A stretch of DNA of 64,000 nt from Paenibacillus sp. FSL K6-3182 (GTDB taxonomy: Bacteria; Bacillota; Bacilli; Paenibacillales; Paenibacillaceae): contig NZ_CP150265.1 of NCBI RefSeq assembly GCF_037976325.1, positions 6,523,001 to 6,587,000 on the forward strand. The letters are read 5' to 3'. Shown here in pieces: positions 33,228 to 41,852 of the stretch. Below the pieces are notes generated by a model, which did no database searches, was not told the DNA's origin, and worked only from the letters and a program-made list of their open reading frames with translations. How positions within the stretch are numbered: the stretch's first letter is position 1; every line of letters begins with the position of its first letter. A program made the translations under genes and the position numbers.

Positions 33228-34142
33228 TCAATCTATCACTGCTGTTTTAGGTAGTTGTATCTCAAATTCATGAACATAAATAGCGTTGCCAGTAATCTCG
33301 ATATCAAGCTGATCAACATTCCTCGTTACAGATACACCAACTCTGCCATTGCGGCCAATCTCTTGCCCTTGTTCAACGACAAGATGAATTGATTTTTCAG
33401 AATTTTTATCTATGTACTTCGCATAGTATGCTCCCATTACACCAGAAGCCGTACCTGTTACGGGATCTTCAATCGTTCCTGAAAATGGCGATGAGAAATG
33501 ACGGGCATGCATCTGTGCATTTACATCGTATGTTTCTAAACAAAACGGATGGATGGACGCTCTTGGCATTTCTTTTAAAATATGTGGAAACAACGAATTG
33601 TTTGGCTTCATTTTACTGAAAGTGCTCAGGTTTTTTATAGGAATTAATAAGGTCCACGCACCGGTACTTCCATACACAGTGGGGAGCTCCGTCTCGATCT
33701 CACTTTCATCGATGCCCATAGAATGAGCCAGCTCCAATAAAGAACCATGGAATGGCTGAAATTGAGGAGAGGCTTGCCGCATCGTAATAAGAGGTTTACC
33801 ATTTGCTTCAAAATCGATTTTTATCGGCAATACTCCTGCTTTTGTTTCAATCGTGAATGCTGAAGGATGATCCAGCAGCCCTTTCGTTTGCAGCGCGTAA
33901 ATGGTTGCCATCGTTGCATGTCCACAAAGATTTATTTCATGGCCTGGCGTAAAATAACGAATTCGAAAATCAGCCATATCCGATTTCAGGGGAAATGCCG
34001 TCTCATTGAAGCCTACTTTTTCTGCGATGGTCAGCATCTGCTCTTCGGAGAGATCATCACCATTAAATACGACTCCTGCAGGGTTTCCCATGTTTGGAAT
34101 ATTGCTGAATGCGTCATAGTGATACACATTGATCGTTCTCAT
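33228..34142 (-). CDS. PhzF-family isomerase
   Basis: Protein of 304 residues with the PhzF/diaminopimelate-epimerase-like fold. N-terminal [20 protein letters not shown] is the family start. Catalytic-Glu region is [10 protein letters not shown] near 45. [20 protein letters not shown] near 65-90 and [19 protein letters not shown] near 215-235 are conserved motifs. It isomerises or epimerises a small hydroxy or amino acid-like substrate; outside phenazine operons its role is unknown. No phenazine genes are nearby. Confidence 0.92.
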   Translation of the reverse strand: MRTINVYHYDAFSNIPNMGNPAGVVFNGDDLSEEQMLTIAEKVGFNETAFPLKSDMADFRIRYFTPGHEINLCGHATMATIYALQTKGLLDHPSAFTIETKAGVLPIKIDFEANGKPLITMRQASPQFQPFHGSLLELAHSMGIDESEIETELPTVYGSTGAWTLLIPIKNLSTFSKMKPNNSLFPHILKEMPRASIHPFCLETYDVNAQMHARHFSSPFSGTIEDPVTGTASGVMGAYYAKYIDKNSEKSIHLVVEQGQEIGRNGRVGVSVTRNVDQLDIEITGNAIYVHEFEIQLPKTAVID

Positions 34143-34201
34143 AAACAGTCCCCCCGCCTACTCAGCGTACTCAAATTTTATTAAAGTGTAGATTCGTCAA
34201 T

Positions 34202-35077
34202 CTAAAATAAATCCAACTGCTCGACAATCGGGGGCGGCGGCTCATTCGGACTTTCGCCGTTCGGGCGAGTCAGTCCCAGTATCTCCATCATCCGCTTCGC
34301 GTTGTCTGCTGCGTCCCCTCCGGAATTGTTGTTAAAAATGACGTAAATATGCTCGCTCTGCTGCTCCAGCAGCCGCAGCTTATTCGCCCAATCTTGCAGC
34401 TCTTCCTCGCTATAGCGATATAAATAACGAACTTCGCGCCAATTCGGCGCACCGGCTTGATTCCAACCAGACACATTGCGTCCATGGAACCTCACAATAG
34501 TTGATTGTGCATCGGTTGCTGTGAGAACGATCGGTATGGAACCTATTCCTGCCTGCGGCTCATCACAAACACTGTGCGTCCACTGCTCCTGCCTCATAAA
34601 ATCCAGCGTTTTCTCACAGTACTCCTGTGTAAACCAGCTTTGATGACGAAATTCCAGCGCGCAAGGAATGCCATTCATTCTTGCTTTCGTCTCCCGCAGA
34701 ATTCGCACATTGGCTGCTGTACAATCAAACCACGGCGGATACTGGAACAAGGCTGCTGTCAATCGGCCTGTCTCCATCACGGGCTCCAGCATTTGCCGGA
34801 ATGCACCGAACATTTCATTTGTCTCCGAAGCCGGCACGGTAGGCCCGCGCTGATGTCCGGTCATCCCTTGATAAGCTTTAACGACGAAGTGAAGGGATTC
34901 CGGCGTATCTGCCAGCCATTTGCTGAATCGCTCTTTAGATTGTATGGCATAAAAAGTGCTGTCTACCTCTACTACCGGAAAATGTTTTGCATATTGCCGC
35001 AGCTTGCTGCCCGCTTTGCTAACTGGAACATACAGCTGGTCATGATCGCCCCATCCTGCAAGGCCTATTGAAATCAT
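34202..35077 (-). CDS. DUF72 family protein (YecE-like)
   Basis: Protein of 291 residues with the DUF72 TIM-barrel pattern. It starts MISIGLAGWGDHDQLYVPVS, with VVEVDSTFYAIQSKERFSKW near 35 and FVVKAYQGMTGHQRG near 65. ALFQYPPWFDCTAANVRILR is near 110, CALEFRHQSWFTQEY near 138, TIVRFHGRNVSGWNQ near 190 and YVIFNNNSGGDAADNAKRM near 247. No reaction is established for the family. The gene is single, with GAGGTG before the ATG. Confidence 0.92.
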   Translation of the reverse strand: MISIGLAGWGDHDQLYVPVSKAGSKLRQYAKHFPVVEVDSTFYAIQSKERFSKWLADTPESLHFVVKAYQGMTGHQRGPTVPASETNEMFGAFRQMLEPVMETGRLTAALFQYPPWFDCTAANVRILRETKARMNGIPCALEFRHQSWFTQEYCEKTLDFMRQEQWTHSVCDEPQAGIGSIPIVLTATDAQSTIVRFHGRNVSGWNQAGAPNWREVRYLYRYSEEELQDWANKLRLLEQQSEHIYVIFNNNSGGDAADNAKRMMEILGLTRPNGESPNEPPPPIVEQLDLF

Positions 35078-35108
35078 ATCTTCACCTCTTTTATACGTTC
35101 ATTCAAAT

Positions 35109-35510
35109 CTAATGATTTCTATTAAATGAATACAAATACTCACTTTTCACTTCCGCGATCATCGTTGCGAGCATTAATAGAATAAATGGTAAAAGCGAAT
35201 AAAGCAAAATCTGACGGATTTGGATATTTAATCGTGCATGGATCGTACTCATTTCGGAATATACTGCAATTCCCCATTTATTTTCCGGAAAATAGGAATA
35301 TCCCGCCAATAAAACCGCGATAGATTCCTTTTTCGTCATATAAAGGCTCATTGATAAATACGATGAGCTGCTTCGTACTGATTCATCTACGACCATAATC
35401 GAGTTAAAATAGTTGCTGCTTTTACGGATGAGATCAAGATAGCCCGCGTCTGCCGCATTAACCACTGAATAAAAAGCAGCAGCATTTTGAGGCTGCTGCG
35501 CATGGATATA
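35109..35510 (-). pseudogene. sensor-domain fragment (membrane-anchored extracellular domain)
   Basis: An open stretch reads NAADAGYLDLIRKSSNYFNS, then SLYMTKKESIAVLLAGYSYF, then a hydrophobic helix ILLYSLLPFILLMLATMIAE and stops shortly after. It looks like the distal half of a dCache-type sensor domain plus the following transmembrane helix, with the signalling domain missing. The open frame continues upstream only through the phosphoglycerate mutase terminator, so no proper start exists. Confidence 0.45.
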
Positions 35511-35524
35511 AATAAAGAAAAAGA

Positions 35525-35549
35525 AAGCCACGTTTCGGAAACGTGGCTT
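35525..35549 (-). terminator. terminator of the apgM-like gene
   Basis: Arms AAGCCACGTTTC (35525-35536) and GAAACGTGGCTT (35538-35549). On the minus strand TCTTTTTCTTT follows. It lies about 80 bp past the stop codon. Confidence 0.85.
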
Positions 35550-35630
35550 AACCTTTATACCAGTAAATATTTGATTATAACTGTCGCTTCGCCTTGCTTT
35601 TGTGAATAAAATTGATCTTCTCATCCTACC

Positions 35631-36866
35631 CTAATTACCCTGCTTTTTCACTCGTCCAATTAATCCATGCAATGTTTGAATAAACCCATGTCCAGTTAGA
35701 CGCCCTAATCCTCCATACGCACAATCTAATTCATTATATTGTTTGGTTCGATCTATTCGAATACTAGGTCCATTGATTAAAATAGGCACGGGATCGCCGG
35801 TATGCTCACCGATTTCACAAGGGGTAGAATGATCAGCCGCCACAGCCAAATATACATCTTCAGATATTCCCTGCGCTATAATCCCTACCATTTGATCAAA
35901 CAATTCAATTGCTTTTGCTTTTTCAAACGGTTTATTATCATGCCCCTTAACGTCGGGTGCTTTTAGATGCACTAATACAAAATCATTTTCAGAAATTTCT
36001 TCAAGTGTCAGCTTAGCTTTTAGTACAATGTCCGTATCCATATTTCCTGTCATTCTACTATCTGTTACCGGTTTAAAGCCAGCCAATTTGGCAACGCCAA
36101 GGACGGTACTCTCTCCAGCAATACAGCTGCCCTTCATTTGAAGAGCATCGGTTATGGGATCAAGCTGAATCATCTGTCCAGCTCCTCGCGTGAGAATAAA
36201 ATTAGCTGCTAATTCCCCTTGTTTCATACGCTCTACATTAATAGGATGATTGGATAAGATGACATGCGCTTTATGAAGAAACAAATTTAGAACCATCGCT
36301 GTTCGTTTGGACTCCGCCGAGGAATCAAGCGAGACTATAGTATGATATGGGCAGCCATCGTTTGGCGCTTTCGGATCTGAATCGCTGATTTGATCACTGA
36401 GCCCAGTTCCTCTTAATATAAGTACAGCACGATGCTCTGTAGCCGGTTTGAAATAAATGCTCACTCCCATTATTTCTAACCCGTTAATCGCGTCAGCAAG
36501 CTCTTCTGTTCCATTGCGTATCCTTCCTGCCCTGCGATCAACGACAATCCCGTTCTCATCCACTGCAGCAAAGTTGCACCTCAGCACGATATCGCCCGGA
36601 AGAACATCCATGTTAATTCCTAAAGCCTCAATTGGCCCGCGTCCCGGATAATGATGAGGTTGATAACCAAACAAAATTAGATGCCCCATATCAGTGCCTA
36701 CTGGAATGCCAGGGCTAATCAAATCCATGATGCCTGTAACCCCCGCAGAAGCTAATCTATCTAGATTAGGTGTATCTGCATATTCCAATGGCGTTTTGTT
36801 TTCAAGCAAAGGATGTGGAAGATCTCCTATTCCATCTGCAATAGCTAATATAACTTTTCTGTTCAA
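35631..36866 (-). CDS. archaeal-type cofactor-independent phosphoglycerate mutase-like protein
   Basis: Alkaline-phosphatase-superfamily protein of 411 residues, the size of archaeal-type aPGAM. Metal-site motifs are AIADGIGDLPHPLLENKTPL at the N-terminus, PVGTDMGHLILFGY near 57-70, VHLKAPDVKGHDNKPFEKAK near 300, and VAADHSTPCEIGEHTGDPVP near 343-362. The nucleophile-equivalent position is in the TDMGH block. Glycolytic Gpm enzymes are unlikely to be replaced by this form here, so a related role on a phosphorylated or phosphonate compound is possible. It is followed by the DASS transporter upstream (21 bp), which suggests they share a substrate. Confidence 0.85.
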   Translation of the reverse strand: MNRKVILAIADGIGDLPHPLLENKTPLEYADTPNLDRLASAGVTGIMDLISPGIPVGTDMGHLILFGYQPHHYPGRGPIEALGINMDVLPGDIVLRCNFAAVDENGIVVDRRAGRIRNGTEELADAINGLEIMGVSIYFKPATEHRAVLILRGTGLSDQISDSDPKAPNDGCPYHTIVSLDSSAESKRTAMVLNLFLHKAHVILSNHPINVERMKQGELAANFILTRGAGQMIQLDPITDALQMKGSCIAGESTVLGVAKLAGFKPVTDSRMTGNMDTDIVLKAKLTLEEISENDFVLVHLKAPDVKGHDNKPFEKAKAIELFDQMVGIIAQGISEDVYLAVAADHSTPCEIGEHTGDPVPILINGPSIRIDRTKQYNELDCAYGGLGRLTGHGFIQTLHGLIGRVKKQGN

Positions 36867-36887
36867 TATGGCTCCCTCCTGCTCTCT

Positions 36888-38375
36888 CTATATTCCGATT
36901 ACTTTAAACCAAGTAAAGATTGCCAAGCTAATTACGCATGCTCCGACAAAACAAGTAACTACCGCATATTTCACTTGATCCAACACGGAGAAGTATCCTG
37001 TTCCAAAATAAATCGTATTTACCTTCGAATGCGGCGGAAGTGTAATGGTATAAGTCATGGTCATAGCTGCTGCTAATGCGAGAGGCACAGGGTCCATACC
37101 GAGCGTTTTTGCTAAAGCGATGAATGCTGGTATTAATATAGTGACCCTCACTGTTTTACTCGTAAATATAAGATGGCTGTACATGCTAAGGAATACGACA
37201 ACGACATATACCCAAACATGATTCATGCTCTCCAATCCGAGCGCAGCGACTACTTTTCCAATAATCCATTCTGCGCCGCCGGATTTATCCAATGCATTAC
37301 CTACTGCATAAGCACCTGCTGCAAAAATCATGAGCTCCCATTTGATGTTCGTTTCTTTCCAGGTCAACAAACCTACCCTTGGAAGCAAACAGAGAAGTGC
37401 TGCGAGTACAGCGGTCTGTTCTGTACTGAGTTCAAAGCCAAACCAAGCGTTATGGTAATCTCCTGTAGCCCATAATGCCACAGTAAGGAGGAATATCGTT
37501 ACTGCCTTTTTCTCATCTAAAGAAAAGGAACCTAATTTTAGCAATTCATTTTTTAACGTCCCCCTCGCATGATCGAAGTGGGCTTCACTTTTGATGGAGA
37601 AGAGCTTTAAACCAATGAAGAACGTAATCATCATCGTAATAATTGCAGTTGGCATAGAGGCGAGAAGCCAATCCATATAACCAATATCGCCGCCCGCTTG
37701 TTCATTAATGAAACCAACAGCTATGATATTGCCAGAAGTAGCGGTCATAACACCCGAGGTAGCAAGCGCATCTGCTTGCACGCCTTGAAGCATCATTACT
37801 TTTCCAAGATTGCTCTCACCCGGCAGCGCTTTATACACCTCTAATAAAATCAAGCATATAGGCACCATGAGCGTAGCTCTTGCTGTAGTTGAAGGAACAA
37901 AAAAAGCTAAAATAAAATTAATAACGATTAATAAAAACAATGTCTTTTTTGGCGTTTTACCAAACTGCGTGACCATCCATAAGGATAAGCGTCTACCCAA
38001 ATTTGATTTTATCATGGCGGAAGTGAGGATGAATGCGGAAACCATCAGCCAGATCACATCAAATCCTAACGTACCGAATGCCACTTCTTGATCTTCAACT
38101 GCTCCTACTAACGGAAGAAGCAAAATAGCGAGGATAGATGTTAAGTAAATAGGCAGCGGAGTCGTAATCCATAAAATCAATGCACCTGTAAATATTGCAA
38201 TTGCTCTTTGGGCTTCTAAGCTCATGCCTTCCGGTGTAGGCATAAAGAACAAAAGCAGCCCCACAATAAGTGCAAGTGGAATACCAAATCTTTGCATTCC
38301 TTCTTCAAGCTTCCCTTTTTTCTTCATAGGCGGCTTTTTAGTCTCATTTTCTACATCTCGCGAGACTTCACTCAT
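36888..38375 (-). CDS. DASS/SLC13-family anion:sodium symporter
   Basis: Membrane protein of 495 residues with 11-12 helices of the divalent anion:Na+ symporter family. N-terminal half contains ITTPLPIYLTSILAILLLPL near 70, SAFILTSAMIKSNLGRRLSL near 110 and VPSTTARATLMVPICLILLE near 160. The C-terminal repeat has SMYSHLIFTSKTVRVTILIP near 400 and a last TLPPHSKVNTIYFGTGY. Substrates of this group are dicarboxylates, citrate, sulfate or phosphorylated C3 acids. It probably serves the phosphoglycerate mutase-like enzyme next to it, with LysR control from the divergent side. Confidence 0.9.
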   Translation of the reverse strand: MSEVSRDVENETKKPPMKKKGKLEEGMQRFGIPLALIVGLLLFFMPTPEGMSLEAQRAIAIFTGALILWITTPLPIYLTSILAILLLPLVGAVEDQEVAFGTLGFDVIWLMVSAFILTSAMIKSNLGRRLSLWMVTQFGKTPKKTLFLLIVINFILAFFVPSTTARATLMVPICLILLEVYKALPGESNLGKVMMLQGVQADALATSGVMTATSGNIIAVGFINEQAGGDIGYMDWLLASMPTAIITMMITFFIGLKLFSIKSEAHFDHARGTLKNELLKLGSFSLDEKKAVTIFLLTVALWATGDYHNAWFGFELSTEQTAVLAALLCLLPRVGLLTWKETNIKWELMIFAAGAYAVGNALDKSGGAEWIIGKVVAALGLESMNHVWVYVVVVFLSMYSHLIFTSKTVRVTILIPAFIALAKTLGMDPVPLALAAAMTMTYTITLPPHSKVNTIYFGTGYFSVLDQVKYAVVTCFVGACVISLAIFTWFKVIGI

Positions 38376-38462
38376 CTTGCATCCTCCTCAAACTAATAAT
38401 GTTACCGTTTTCATTTTATAAAACCGGAAAATATAATACAATTTGATTAACTTTGAATAACC

Positions 38463-38477
38463 ATAACGTTTTGTTAT
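38463..38477. promoter_or_regulatory. LysR-type box in the divergent DASS/LysR intergenic region
   Basis: ATAAC-GTTTT-GTTAT (38463-38477), a perfect T-N11-A dyad with arms of five, as expected for a LysR-type target. It lies between the divergent DASS transporter and lysR genes. Confidence 0.7.
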
Positions 38478-38516
38478 AGATTGATTTTAAATGATAAGTC
38501 GAAAGGTGTCGTGGAA

Positions 38517-39407
38517 ATGAATATCAATAAACTTCAGACCTTTATTACGCTAACAGAATGCTTAAACTTTACAGAAGCAGCGGAAATTCTCTACTGCTCA
38601 CAACCATCGGTAAGTATGCAAATTCAAAGTATAGAAGAAGAGCTTGGCGTTCCTCTATTTGATCGAATTGGCAAGAAGCTTTATTTGACGAAACAGGGAG
38701 AAAATTTCAAACCATACGCAGAGCAAATTATAAACCTGCTTCATACAGCCAAAGACCATATTAAGCAGCTGGAAGACTTATCATACGGAACTTTATCGTT
38801 TGGTGCGAGCAATTTTGTAGGCGTTTATTTGCTTCCTATGATCCTTAGAGGTTATACCAAAAAATTTCCGCAGATTAAAATAAACATGAACATTACAGCT
38901 TCAAATCACCTTGTTCATATGTTGGAATCCAACAAAGTAGAGTTTTTAATTATTTCTGATCGTATTGAAATCGATGAATCCCGTTTTCAGCGTAAAACCT
39001 TTTACGAGGATGAGCTTGTCTTAATTGTGAACCCCTTGCACCCGCTTGCCCATAAACAAGAGTGCACACTCGAAGATTTGGTCAACGAAACATTAATTAT
39101 TAAACCCGATAAATCAGCAACACGCATTTACTTAGAGAAAAAATTTGCTGAGTACGGGCTTGAGTTTCCTACACAAATGGAAATTAGCAATTTAGAAGGA
39201 ATTAAACAAGGGGTTATTCATGAGCTTGGGGTATCTATTGTTTCTAGCTTTGCTATCCAACAGGAGATCAAAAGCGGCTTATTGGTGAAGGTGAACATTA
39301 AAGGAGTAAAATTCAATAGAGGAATTAGTTATGTCTATCATAGGAATAAGCATCTTTCCCCTGCGGCCAAACAATTTATTTCTTTACTGGATACTAATTA
39401 TTTATAA
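38517..39407 (+). CDS. LysR-family transcriptional regulator
   Basis: Protein of 296 residues from the ATG at 38517, preceded by AAAGGTG; an upstream TTG in frame lacks a proper ribosome site. The N-terminal helix-turn-helix is MNINKLQTFITLTECLNFTE then AAEILYCSQPSVSMQIQSIE. The substrate-binding domain starts near 90 (YGTLSFGASNFVGVYLLPMI) and contains TLIIKPDKSATRIYLEKKFA near 193. It is divergent from the DASS/apgM operon with a LysR box between them, so it most likely activates that operon in response to its transported anion. Confidence 0.92.
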   Translation: MNINKLQTFITLTECLNFTEAAEILYCSQPSVSMQIQSIEEELGVPLFDRIGKKLYLTKQGENFKPYAEQIINLLHTAKDHIKQLEDLSYGTLSFGASNFVGVYLLPMILRGYTKKFPQIKINMNITASNHLVHMLESNKVEFLIISDRIEIDESRFQRKTFYEDELVLIVNPLHPLAHKQECTLEDLVNETLIIKPDKSATRIYLEKKFAEYGLEFPTQMEISNLEGIKQGVIHELGVSIVSSFAIQQEIKSGLLVKVNIKGVKFNRGISYVYHRNKHLSPAAKQFISLLDTNYL

Positions 39408-39543
39408 GCGCGGATAACAGATTGCTTTCCACTATTTTTGCAGCTTGCTGCCCGCAATACACGAATTAAATTTTGCAGCTGTTTTACTTATTCACTTGTA
39501 GACGTATACTTAGTCTATACCAAATGTAAGGAGCAACTATCCA

Positions 39544-40899
39544 ATGAGCTATGAATCCTATTTTCAGAACCTAAGAGAACAACATTTGGATGAGCTGAAG
39601 CAGTTTTTGACGATCCCGAGTATTTCAGCTTTATCCACTCATAAAAATGACATGAACGAAGCAGCCAAATGGGTTGCAGCCAAATTAGAGAAGGCTGGTC
39701 TTGAGAATGTGGAGATCCATCCTACCGCTGGGCATCCCATCGTGTACGCCGAGCATATCCATGCACCAGGCAAACCGACAGTACTTATCTACGGCCATTA
39801 TGATGTGCAGCCTGTAGATCCGCTTAACCTTTGGGAGACTCCTCCATTTGAGCCAACCATCCGCGATGGCAAATTATATGCTCGTGGTGCAACCGATGAT
39901 AAAGGCCAGCTTTTCTTGCATGTAAAGGCGGTTGAGGCGCTTCTAAACCAAGAAAATGCGCTTCCAGTCAACGTTAAGTTTTGTATTGAAGGCGAGGAAG
40001 AAATTTCAAGCCCTAATCTGCCGGCCTTTATGGAGACGAATGCGGATAAGCTGAAGGCTGACGTCATTGTCATCTCAGATACATCGCTTCTTGAAAAAGG
40101 AAAACCAGCTATTTCTACTGGGCTGCGCGGACTGTGCTCCCTTGAAGTAACGATACTTACTGCCAATACCGATCTGCATTCGGGTTCATTCGGCGGCGGC
40201 GTTCCGAACGCCCTTCACGCCATGATTTCCTTGCTGAACTCGTTGCATGATGATCAAGGCAGAGTTTCAATCGAAGGTTTCTATGAAGGTGTGCCAGAGC
40301 TTTCCGCTTCTATGCGTGAAGAGTTCCTAAAGCAAAATCATAATGAAGAAGAATTAAGAAAAAATCTCGATCTTGACGCCTTGTACGGGGAAGAAGGATA
40401 TTCCTTTGTTGAGCGAACAGGTGCAAGGCCAACTCTTGAACTAAATGGCGTTTATGGAGGGTTTCAAGGCGAAGGTTCGAAAACGGTCATTCCAAAAGAA
40501 GCTCACGCCAAAATCACTTGTCGTCTAGTTGGCGATCAGGACCCGGCTCAAATATTAGAGCGTATTGTAACTCATCTGGAATCGCATGTTCAGTCCGGTG
40601 CAAAGCTCATTATAAAACGCGGCGAAAAAGCTCGTGCCTTCGACATGGATCCATCCAATCCAATGCTCCAAAAGGCAGCCGATGCTTACGAAAAAGTATA
40701 TGGCACTCGCGCGCTCTTCACGAAGGATGGCGGCTCGATTCCAATCGTCGAGACATTCTCCCGCGTATTAGGCGCTCCTGTCGTCATGATGGGCTTCGGG
40801 CTTCCAGACGAAAATCTGCATGCTCCTAATGAGCATTTCAACCTTGAGAACTTTGACAAGGGACTTCTGACGATTGTTGAGTTTTTGAAACAACTTTAA
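39544..40899 (+). CDS. M20-family metallopeptidase (dipeptidase)
   Basis: Zinc peptidase of 451 residues of the M20/CNDP-like group. Metal-binding motifs: VLIYGHYDVQPVDPLNLWET near 80 (His, Asp), ARGATDDKGQLFLHVKAVEA near 113-132 (Asp), KFCIEGEEEISSPNLPAFM near 146 (catalytic Glu pair). Further metal ligands are DTSLLEKG near 178 and PDENLHAPNEHFNLENFDKG near 420. A dimerisation lid lies between about 190 and 310. It probably hydrolyses dipeptides in the cytoplasm. An AAGGAG ribosome site precedes the ATG, and a terminator follows. Confidence 0.93.
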   Translation: MSYESYFQNLREQHLDELKQFLTIPSISALSTHKNDMNEAAKWVAAKLEKAGLENVEIHPTAGHPIVYAEHIHAPGKPTVLIYGHYDVQPVDPLNLWETPPFEPTIRDGKLYARGATDDKGQLFLHVKAVEALLNQENALPVNVKFCIEGEEEISSPNLPAFMETNADKLKADVIVISDTSLLEKGKPAISTGLRGLCSLEVTILTANTDLHSGSFGGGVPNALHAMISLLNSLHDDQGRVSIEGFYEGVPELSASMREEFLKQNHNEEELRKNLDLDALYGEEGYSFVERTGARPTLELNGVYGGFQGEGSKTVIPKEAHAKITCRLVGDQDPAQILERIVTHLESHVQSGAKLIIKRGEKARAFDMDPSNPMLQKAADAYEKVYGTRALFTKDGGSIPIVETFSRVLGAPVVMMGFGLPDENLHAPNEHFNLENFDKGLLTIVEFLKQL

Positions 40900-40913
40900 G
40901 CCGAGGCGTAAAC

Positions 40914-40957
40914 GGAGCTGTTCTAAGCGTAGATTGATCTACGCTTGGAACAGCTCC
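40914..40957 (+). terminator. terminator of the dipeptidase gene
   Basis: Arms GGAGCTGTTCTAAGCGTAGAT (40914-40934 start) and ATCTACGCTTGGAACAGCTCC with a 2-nt loop, then TGCTTTTTT. It is nearly the same stem as at 29910-29955. Confidence 0.85.
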
Positions 40958-41063
40958 TGCTTTTTTGATGGAGCTTAGGCAGAACGACGTCCTCCCCTTA
41001 TCATCCATATAGATAACGAAACCAGTAGGTCTTAATTAAACCATTTGTTATGGATTAAAATTG

Positions 41064-41200
41064 TAACGAACTCCAGAATCTTTATTTTGAGAAAATTGAC
41101 TCATGACACCCTATAAATCAACCTACAGTGCTAATACGGTTCGTTAAAATGAAAGAAAAGTAGTTTTCATCATAATAAGCATAATACAGTTCGTTAGAGA
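41064..41200. repeat. short TAATACRGTTCGTTA repeats
   Basis: TAATACGGTTCGTTA (41132) and TAATACAGTTCGTTA (41182), 50 bp apart, with an inverse partial copy TAACGAACT at 41064-41072. It lies in the 40.96-41.30 kb gap, which holds no gene. Confidence 0.5.
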
Positions 41201-41301
41201 AATGATCTTGCGACGATATGCGCTTAGCTTTATAAACAATGGCAATAAAGGCAACTGTGCACTCAATTTTTTTGAGCTGCTCAGCTGCCTTTTTCTTAAA
41301 A

Positions 41302-41754
41302 CTATGACTGTTTATTAAGCTTCTTCAAGCGAAGCAGCGCCGTCAAAATGATCAAAAACGCCACGAGAGCCAGCATTGGAATGGTAATAAATCCAAACCA
41401 GTTCAAATAGTCTCCCTGACAAGAAACGGGGCCGCATGCGGCAAGCGGAGAATCATGCGGCAGCTTTTGCAGCACCGTATGATAAAGCGAGAAGCCTCCA
41501 CCAATTACAACTAAAGGCAGTGCGTACGATACGATGCCTTCATCTCCCTTAGAGTAGGCTATGCCTAGTATAAGTGCCAAAGGATACATGAATATTCGCT
41601 GGAACCAGCATAAGCTGCATGGTGCAAAATGCATAACCTCACTCAAATACAAGCTTCCCGCCGTCGCCAAAACTGCTGTAGCCCAAGCCACAAACAACCA
41701 AAATGATTTTTTCTTAGCCAAATCCTCTTCCACATCATTCGCCTCGGCTTCCAT
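41302..41754 (-). CDS. DsbB/BdbC-family disulfide bond formation protein
   Basis: Membrane protein of 150 residues with four transmembrane helices. First extracellular loop has CSLCW (MHFAPCSLCWFQRIFMYPL), the CxxC that passes electrons to quinone. The second loop has ACGPVSCQ, the Cx4C-type pair that oxidises the partner thiol oxidase. It keeps a BdbA/BdbD-like partner oxidised outside the membrane, but no partner gene is adjacent. The N-terminal acidic extension EAEANDVEEDLAKKK is unusual but harmless. Confidence 0.92.
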   Translation of the reverse strand: MEAEANDVEEDLAKKKSFWLFVAWATAVLATAGSLYLSEVMHFAPCSLCWFQRIFMYPLALILGIAYSKGDEGIVSYALPLVVIGGGFSLYHTVLQKLPHDSPLAACGPVSCQGDYLNWFGFITIPMLALVAFLIILTALLRLKKLNKQS

Positions 41755-41852
41755 AGGTTCTATTACTTTTTTTCTATCTCCTATTCTCCCTCGATAGGGA
41801 GGGTAAAAACATGACTCGAAAGGGCTATTGCATATGAATTATATTTGTGAAT

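Noticed and set aside
35511..35624. N-terminal part of the 171-residue frame 35109-35624
   Set aside because: Runs through the terminator hairpin at 35525-35549; only the distal part looks like protein.
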